Origin: Christensenellaceae bacterium
GTDB taxonomy: Bacteria > Bacillota > Clostridia > Christensenellales > UBA1242
Reading direction: 5' to 3'
Length of the DNA stretch: 37,091 bases
NCBI GenBank assembly: GCA_031256235.1
Contig: JAIRQZ010000030.1
Span: 1 to 37,091, forward strand
The translations under genes and the position numbers were made by a program. The notes beneath the pieces are model-generated. The model saw only the letters and a list, made by a program, of their open reading frames with translations, searched no databases and was not told where the DNA came from. This document shows, in pieces, positions 32,652 through 37,091 of this stretch (positions are counted from its first letter, which is position 1; each line of letters begins with the position of its first letter).

Positions 32652-32997
32652 GGCTCCAAAACCTACTGCAAGGCAGGGATGTTTAAATAATCTTGCCAAC
32701 AAAGTCGTCGGTACGACAGGGAATCAAATTGACAATACGAATAATAGGTTCGCAAGGGAATTGGCGGCTCTCGAATGTGCAAAGAAAGACGAGAAGTTTG
32801 ATTCCCAAGTGGCCCACGCGTTAGAAAGGATTATAAATACGATGTCACTAGATAAACCAGAACAAATCAAAGAGTATTTGACTCCTAGGATAGAAAGCAT
32901 TAAGAATGCTGATTTGAAAGAACTGCTAACTGACGCATTTAAATCTAAACTTAGTGATTTAGGTTTGCAAAAAGAAGAACCCGCGAAATTCGCTTGA
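32641..32997 (+). CDS. Unknown helical protein, second gene of a pair
   Basis: I do not recognise this 118-residue protein. It has a Gly/Asn/Thr-rich first third (VVGTTGNQIDNTNNRFAREL) and then charged helices. GGGAG lies upstream of the ATG, within the first gene, and the 11-base overlap indicates co-translation, possibly of interacting partners. The TGA stop lies inside a TTGACA that may begin the next promoter. A terminator follows at 33034-33058. Confidence 0.65.
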   Translation: MSNEAPKPTARQGCLNNLANKVVGTTGNQIDNTNNRFARELAALECAKKDEKFDSQVAHALERIINTMSLDKPEQIKEYLTPRIESIKNADLKELLTDAFKSKLSDLGLQKEEPAKFA

Positions 32998-33022
32998 CAA
33001 ACACGTGAATAGCAGGCATACT
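32994..33022 (+). promoter_or_regulatory. Possible promoter before the zinc-ribbon DUF1292 gene
   Basis: TTGACA (32994-32999), 17 bases, CATACT (33017-33022). A transcript from here would meet the terminator-like hairpin at 33034-33058 at once, so it is either an attenuated leader or a chance match. Confidence 0.35.
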
Positions 33023-33033
33023 AAAGCAAAGGG

Positions 33034-33058
33034 GCGTCCGCAAAGGGGCGTTTTTTTT
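33034..33058 (+). terminator. Rho-independent terminator
   Basis: A CGTCC/GGGCG stem (one G-T pair) with a GCAAAG loop is followed by eight T. It probably ends the two-gene unit at 32262-32997. Confidence 0.6.
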
Positions 33059-33097
33059 ATTTTTAAAACAGCGTCGCCTTATAAAGGAGAAAAATAA

Positions 33098-33862
33098 ATG
33101 GAAGTATTGATACTTAAATGCCCAGGTTGCGGAGCAAGTTTGTCCGAATACCAAAAAGAATGCAAGTATTGCGGTTCGCCAATAGTGATGAATAGAATAG
33201 AGGCTGCGGCTCGCGAAGCGGTTGAAAATGGTGACATAGACGAAGATGATAACATTTCTAAAATTCTTGACATGGATAACTCCGAACCTATTGTGTTGTA
33301 TGCCGAAGACGGCACTGCACTTGAGTTCAACCAAGTCGCGTTGGTTCCGCTTCATGACAATTTGTACACTTTATTGTGTCCGACAACAACAATCGGAGGC
33401 ATAGCAGGACCTGACAATGCAATAACTTTCCGTATTGATTACGATGAAGATGAATGCGCATTTTCTTTGAATGTTGAAACAAAGCAAAAAATCATTGACG
33501 AGGTTATGGATGTATACAACAATCTGTTTGACGAAGCGAATGGCGCGAATGGTTCAACTGGCGCGCCCGATAACCGTGATGAAATTACCAAACTGCTTGA
33601 TCCAAACTATAAAGGTAACTTTACGTTGTATACCGACGCCAAGGAATACGTATTTGAAAAAGACAAAAAGCACTTTGGTGAACGTACTGGAACACGTAAG
33701 GCCGTTCTTCAAATGAAAGGGGCAACTTATGTGGTTATGAAGTTGACCAAATATGATTATGATATCCCGTTTTTGGTGGAACAAAAAGGCAAACAGTGGC
33801 GCTTAAGCGTGCCAAATGCAAAAGAGTGCGCAAAGGTTCTTGACCTTTATCGCCAAATGTAG
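33098..33862 (+). CDS. Zinc-ribbon protein with a DUF1292-like domain
   Basis: The 254 residues form three parts. Residues 8-28 are a zinc ribbon (CPGCGASL, CKYCGSP). Residues 60-150 resemble the DUF1292 protein at 31583: PIVLYAEDGTALEFNQVALV against NIILFDADGNEVELEQVAVV, and AITFRIDYDEDE against VLVFRINPEDEE. Residues 165-254 are a separate domain I do not recognise (FTLYTDAKEYVFEKDKKHFG). AAAGGAG precedes the ATG. I have not seen a DUF1292 domain joined to a zinc ribbon before, but cannot check. It may recruit a nucleic acid or protein partner; that is a guess. Confidence 0.75.
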   Translation: MEVLILKCPGCGASLSEYQKECKYCGSPIVMNRIEAAAREAVENGDIDEDDNISKILDMDNSEPIVLYAEDGTALEFNQVALVPLHDNLYTLLCPTTTIGGIAGPDNAITFRIDYDEDECAFSLNVETKQKIIDEVMDVYNNLFDEANGANGSTGAPDNRDEITKLLDPNYKGNFTLYTDAKEYVFEKDKKHFGERTGTRKAVLQMKGATYVVMKLTKYDYDIPFLVEQKGKQWRLSVPNAKECAKVLDLYRQM

Positions 33863-33886
33863 GCGACACAATTTTCCCGTTTTTGC

Positions 33887-33915
33887 TTGCATTTTCAAAA
33901 CCGCCTTGCTATATT
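33887..33915 (+). promoter_or_regulatory. rpsB-tsf promoter
   Basis: TTGCAT (33887-33892), 17 bases, TATATT (33910-33915). The start near 33922 gives a leader of about 78 bases. Confidence 0.65.
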
Positions 33916-33921
33916 GATTGT

Positions 33922-33999
33922 ACGAAATTCACTCGTAGCGTTACTCTCTGTGCCGTATGAACGGCTAGCGCTCGGGGTTGACACAACGGAGGTAAATAA
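33922..33999 (+). promoter_or_regulatory. Structured rpsB leader
   Basis: The leader contains a perfect hairpin GCCGT-ATGA-ACGGC (33952-33965), framed by complementary AGCG (33937-33940) and CGCT (33968-33971). It resembles the idea of an S2 autoregulatory leader known in other bacteria; the regulation is inferred. Confidence 0.35.
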
Positions 34000-34878
34000 A
34001 TGTCAGTAATTTCAATGAAACAACTACTTGAAGCCGGCGTACACTTTGGACACCAAACACAAAGGTGGAACCCAAAGATGAAAAAGTACATATTCACGGA
34101 AAGGAATGGGGTACATATCTTGAACCTTGAACAAACCACGGTGCTTATCGACAAAGCATACGAGTACATTCGTTCATGCGTGCAATCGGGCAAAAAGGTC
34201 TTGTTTGTCGGCACCAAAAAACAGGCCGAAGAAGCAATCAAGGCCGAGGCTGTTCGTTGTGGCATGTTCTATGTTAACTCTAGATGGCTTGGCGGAACTT
34301 TGACCAACTATGACACAATCCGCAGCCGTGTAGAACGCATGGAAAAACTTTACGGTATGGAAAAGGTCGGCGAGTTCGCATACTTGCCCAAAAAAGAGGT
34401 CATCAAGTTAATGGACGAGCGTGACAAGTTGGAAAAGAACTTGCGCGGTATTGCGACCATGACTGCGTTGCCTGGTGTTATGGTTGTCGTTGACAGTCGC
34501 AAAGAACACATCGCAATTGGCGAAGCCCGTAAACTTGGAATCCCTGTTGTTGGCATAATTGACACAAACTGTGACCCCGACGACGTAGATGTAATTATAC
34601 CTGCTAACGACGACGCAATCCGCAGTGTCAATTTGATTTTGACCGCGCTTGCCGACGCCGTAATCGAAGCCAAAGAAGGCGTAACCTTGCGCGACACAAA
34701 ATCGGATGACAAGGTCAGCATGAAAGACGCCATCGGGGCAAAGGCATTGCTAGAACAGGCCGAAGAAAAAGACACCGAAGAAGAAAAGGCCGACAAACCC
34801 GCGAAAAAAGAAAAAGAACGCAAAGAAGTCACCGCCGTTGACAAATACGGCAAGGCTTTGAAAGCAGAAAAGAAATAA
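34000..34878 (+). CDS. rpsB: 30S ribosomal protein S2 with a charged C-terminal tail
   Basis: S2 (uS2) binds late to the small subunit. [20 protein letters not shown] at the start, [16 protein letters not shown] and [22 protein letters not shown] are diagnostic. The core ends near residue 245; the last 45 residues are a Lys/Glu-rich tail ([18 protein letters not shown]). Length is 292 against about 240 usually. GGAGGT precedes the ATG. It is followed by tsf, as in most bacteria. Confidence 0.97.
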   Translation: MSVISMKQLLEAGVHFGHQTQRWNPKMKKYIFTERNGVHILNLEQTTVLIDKAYEYIRSCVQSGKKVLFVGTKKQAEEAIKAEAVRCGMFYVNSRWLGGTLTNYDTIRSRVERMEKLYGMEKVGEFAYLPKKEVIKLMDERDKLEKNLRGIATMTALPGVMVVVDSRKEHIAIGEARKLGIPVVGIIDTNCDPDDVDVIIPANDDAIRSVNLILTALADAVIEAKEGVTLRDTKSDDKVSMKDAIGAKALLEQAEEKDTEEEKADKPAKKEKERKEVTAVDKYGKALKAEKK

Positions 34879-34889
34879 GGAGCATTAAA

Positions 34890-35537
34890 ATGGACTTAAA
34901 AGAAGTAATGAGATTAAAAGACACTACGGGCGCAGGTGTAGGGGATTGCAAAAAAGCGCTTGAAGAATGCAAAGGCAACTTTGACAAGGCCGTTGACTTT
35001 TTGCGTGAAAAAGGCAAAGCCGCCGCCGCAAAAAAAGCCGACCGCATCGCCGCGGAAGGTTCCGTTGGGGTCTACAGTCACTTTGGTAAAATCGGCGTAA
35101 TGGTGGAAGTAAACTGCGAAACTGACTTTGCCGCAAAATCGGAAAAGTTCCAAGAACTTGTAAAAAACATTGCTATGCAAATCGCGGCAAGCAACCCATT
35201 GTACTTGGACGAAAGCCAAGTACCCGCCGCCGAACTTAAACGCGAACAAGATGTCTTGCGAAAAAAGGCCAAAGAAGAAAAGAAGCCCGACGCAATTATT
35301 GAAAAGATGCTTGAAGGCCAAGTTAAAAAGTTTTATGGTGAAATCTGTCTTGTTCACCAACCATATGTAAAGGACCCGTCAAAGAAGGTAAGCGATATAG
35401 TGACCGAGGTTGCCGCCGCAATACATGAAAAAATTTCGATTCGTCGTTTTACGCGTTACGAACTTGGTGAAGGCATCGAAAAGAAATCCGAAAACTTCGC
35501 TGATGAAGTCGCAAAGACACAAAAGGTCAGCAAGTAA
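34890..35537 (+). CDS. tsf: Elongation factor Ts
   Basis: EF-Ts exchanges GDP on EF-Tu. The 215-residue length is in the range of the shorter Bacillota form. The UBA-like start MDLKEVMRLKDTTGAGVGDCKKALEE and the EF-Tu-contacting GVMVEVNCETDFAAKSEKF are diagnostic. AAGGAG precedes the ATG. Its stop overlaps frr (TAATG). Confidence 0.97.
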   Translation: MDLKEVMRLKDTTGAGVGDCKKALEECKGNFDKAVDFLREKGKAAAAKKADRIAAEGSVGVYSHFGKIGVMVEVNCETDFAAKSEKFQELVKNIAMQIAASNPLYLDESQVPAAELKREQDVLRKKAKEEKKPDAIIEKMLEGQVKKFYGEICLVHQPYVKDPSKKVSDIVTEVAAAIHEKISIRRFTRYELGEGIEKKSENFADEVAKTQKVSK

Positions 35538-36112
35538 TGGAGTACTTTGACGACGCAATTTCTACCGCAATAGACACTTTCGAGGGCAAACTTGACGATT
35601 CGGTTAACTTTGCGCTTGGCGAATTTTCAAACATCCGCGCAGGCCGTGTAAGCCCCGCGGTTGTTGAAAACATCACGGTCGAATACTACGGCACGCCGAC
35701 ACGTTTGCGTGACCTTGCAACAATCACTAACGAAGACTCGCGAACTATCCTTATCAATCCTTGGGACGTGGCGGTTCGACCCGAAGTCACAAAAGCCCTT
35801 GGCGCCGCCAACATAGGTGCCAACCCAATCGATAATGGTCAATACATCCGCATGATATTCCCGGCCTTGACCGAAGAACGTCGCAAAGAATTCGTCAAAC
35901 ACGTGCGCGTTTTGGCCGAAAATGGTCGAGTGGCTATGCGTAACGAACGCCGTGATGCAATGGATAAAGTCCGCAAAATCGCGAAAGACATCAAACTTGG
36001 CGAAGACGAACTTAAAACAATCGAAACAAATATTCAAAAGATGTTGAATGATTACATCGCCAATTTGGATAACTTTTTGCAAAAAAAAGAAGCGGAGATA
36101 ATGACCGTATAA
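35537..36112 (+). CDS. frr: Ribosome recycling factor
   Basis: RRF splits post-termination ribosomes with EF-G. The 191 residues show LGEFSNIRAGRVSPAVVENI, then EYYGTPTRLRDLATI, and RIKAxxExGRVAxRNxRRD-like sequence (VRVLAENGRVAMRNERRDAM). It overlaps tsf by one base. pyrH, often found between tsf and frr, is missing here. Confidence 0.96.
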   Translation: MEYFDDAISTAIDTFEGKLDDSVNFALGEFSNIRAGRVSPAVVENITVEYYGTPTRLRDLATITNEDSRTILINPWDVAVRPEVTKALGAANIGANPIDNGQYIRMIFPALTEERRKEFVKHVRVLAENGRVAMRNERRDAMDKVRKIAKDIKLGEDELKTIETNIQKMLNDYIANLDNFLQKKEAEIMTV

Positions 36113-36113
36113 A

Positions 36114-36785
36114 ATGAAACACATTGCCTTTATTATGGACGGCAACAGGCGTTGGGCTCAATCGAAAGGCTTGGCGTCGGGCTTGGGGCACAGTGCAGGC
36201 TATAAAAGCATGCTGTCCGTTGTAAAGCGTTGTGCCGAACTTGGCATACCGTATGTAAGTTTCTTTGCATGGTCGTCGGAAAACTTTAAAAGGACTCAAG
36301 ACGAAATAAACAATGTCTTCAACATCGCGCGCGAAAAAGCCGACCTTGATTTGGATAAACTTATGCAAATGAATATACGTTTTACGACCATGGGTGACAT
36401 AACCAAGTTCCCAAAAGACCTGCAAGACAAACTTGCCCACATTATTAAAACGACCAAGGACAATACTGGTTGCACTTTGAATCTTTGCATAAATTACGGG
36501 GGCAGGGCGGATATTGTCCAGGCCGTTAATCGCGCAAAAGGCCCGCAAACCGAAGAATCTTTCGAAAAGTTATTATATGGCACTGACATCCCCGACATCG
36601 ATTTTTGCGTGCGAACAAGTGGCGAACAACGTATAAGCAACTTTATGCTTTGGAAGTTAAGTTACGCCGAGATTTGGTTTGTTAAAAAGTTTTGGCCAAC
36701 CGTCAACGGTAAATTTGTCGACCAATGCGTCACCGAGTATAAAAAACGCGTCCGCAGGTTCGGGGGAAGCAGCGCAGTAAAATGA
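36114..36785 (+). CDS. uppS: Undecaprenyl diphosphate synthase (cis-prenyltransferase)
   Basis: UppS makes the C55 lipid carrier for cell-wall precursors. The catalytic Asp is residue 9 in FIMDGNRRWA. The conserved SSENFKR, INYGGRADIV and RTSGEQRISNFMLWKLSYAE follow, the last binding the second substrate. The 223 residues are slightly short of the usual 230-250. It starts two bases after frr and overlaps the next gene by four bases (ATGA). Location after frr is typical; cdsA, the usual next gene, is replaced by a P-loop kinase. Confidence 0.95.
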   Translation: MKHIAFIMDGNRRWAQSKGLASGLGHSAGYKSMLSVVKRCAELGIPYVSFFAWSSENFKRTQDEINNVFNIAREKADLDLDKLMQMNIRFTTMGDITKFPKDLQDKLAHIIKTTKDNTGCTLNLCINYGGRADIVQAVNRAKGPQTEESFEKLLYGTDIPDIDFCVRTSGEQRISNFMLWKLSYAEIWFVKKFWPTVNGKFVDQCVTEYKKRVRRFGGSSAVK

Positions 36786-37091
36786 TAATCGGACTATGTG
36801 GCAAGGTCGGCAGTGGAAAGACCTATATAGGTAAACAACTGTCCGAATTGACGGGCTTTCGGTTTGTAAAACTTGATTACCATGCTGGGAAAGTGGTAAA
36901 CATACCGTTTCTTAAGGGGATACTGCAAAGGCGTATCAAAAACAAAATCCCGCGCGCGACCGAAAACATACAACTTTTCCCGCTTTTAAAAAACATGGAT
37001 AAGCCCTTTAGCAACTTTGAATTTTATATGTTCAAACGCTTTTTGAACAAGCGACTTAAAAAACTGATGCGCAAAAACGAAAACCTAATTA
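36782..37091 (+). CDS. P-loop kinase, N-terminal part (cut by the window end)
   Basis: The frame is open to the window edge, 103 residues. MIIGLCGKVGSGKTYIGKQL is a Walker A P-loop (GKVGSGKT), followed by FVKLDYHAGKV, where dephospho-CoA kinases have the substrate-binding D(A/S)D. CoaE is the best guess from the start and that Asp, but the following basic, Phe-rich stretch (FEFYMFKRFLNKRLKK) is not typical and other small-molecule kinases are possible. The start overlaps the uppS stop (ATGA). Confidence 0.75.
   Translation, partial: MIIGLCGKVGSGKTYIGKQLSELTGFRFVKLDYHAGKVVNIPFLKGILQRRIKNKIPRATENIQLFPLLKNMDKPFSNFEFYMFKRFLNKRLKKLMRKNENLI

Overview
The window looks like a chromosomal segment of an uncultured low-to-mid GC Bacillota of the class Clostridia. 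The evidence is a zinc-type S14, a Veg protein, a SPOCS/DUF3794-LysM protein, SpoIIR, the anaerobic (class III) ribonucleotide reductase NrdD/NrdG, and the RuvX-DUF1292 neighbourhood. TAA, TGA and TAG all end genes and TGA is never read through, so the standard bacterial code applies. Almost everything is on the + strand; the exceptions are one pilin-like gene (1065-1688) and one small gene (31915-32151). No stretch longer than 300 bases lacks a gene.

Layout. (1) 1-3180 is an accessory stretch: the 3' end of a membrane protein gene, tRNA-Arg(CCU), a MntA-HepT toxin-antitoxin pair, and three paralogous four-helix membrane proteins that look like duplicated type IV secretion pilins. Two of these are divergent and separated by a 109-bp spacer that carries a promoter and is bounded by perfect 79-bp inverted repeats. 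(2) 3195-16637 is the complete S10-spc ribosomal protein superoperon, rpsJ to map in the usual order, with many 1-4 base overlaps; several proteins carry unusual low-complexity extensions. (3) 16698-22958 holds an unknown membrane protein, Veg, a SPOCS-LysM protein, SpoIIR, a long coiled-coil membrane protein and a ComEC-like metallo-beta-lactamase protein. (4) 23000-25696 is nrdD-nrdG behind a NrdR-type operator. (5) 25758-31918 is one tightly packed operon: type IIA topoisomerase B and A subunits (A with a long acidic N-terminal extension), RuvX, a Cys-rich ferredoxin and a DUF1292 protein. (6) 31915-33862 holds small unknown genes and a zinc-ribbon paralogue of DUF1292. (7) 33887-37091 is rpsB-tsf-frr-uppS and a truncated P-loop kinase gene.

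The strongest candidate for something undescribed is at 1019-2581. The left-pointing promoter in the spacer drives one pilin-like paralogue; inversion between the repeats would point it at the other, with ribosome binding site and start codon already inside the repeat. Each repeat contains a palindrome around TATATA that resembles a Xer/dif core site. This is an inferred phase-variation switch.

A second theme is promoter geometry. At six genes (mntA, the third pilin-like gene, spoIIR, nrdD and the two genes starting at 32151 and 32262) the -10 hexamer ends 6-8 bases before the start codon and no Shine-Dalgarno sequence is present, which predicts leaderless mRNAs. Genes inside operons use ordinary Shine-Dalgarno sequences.
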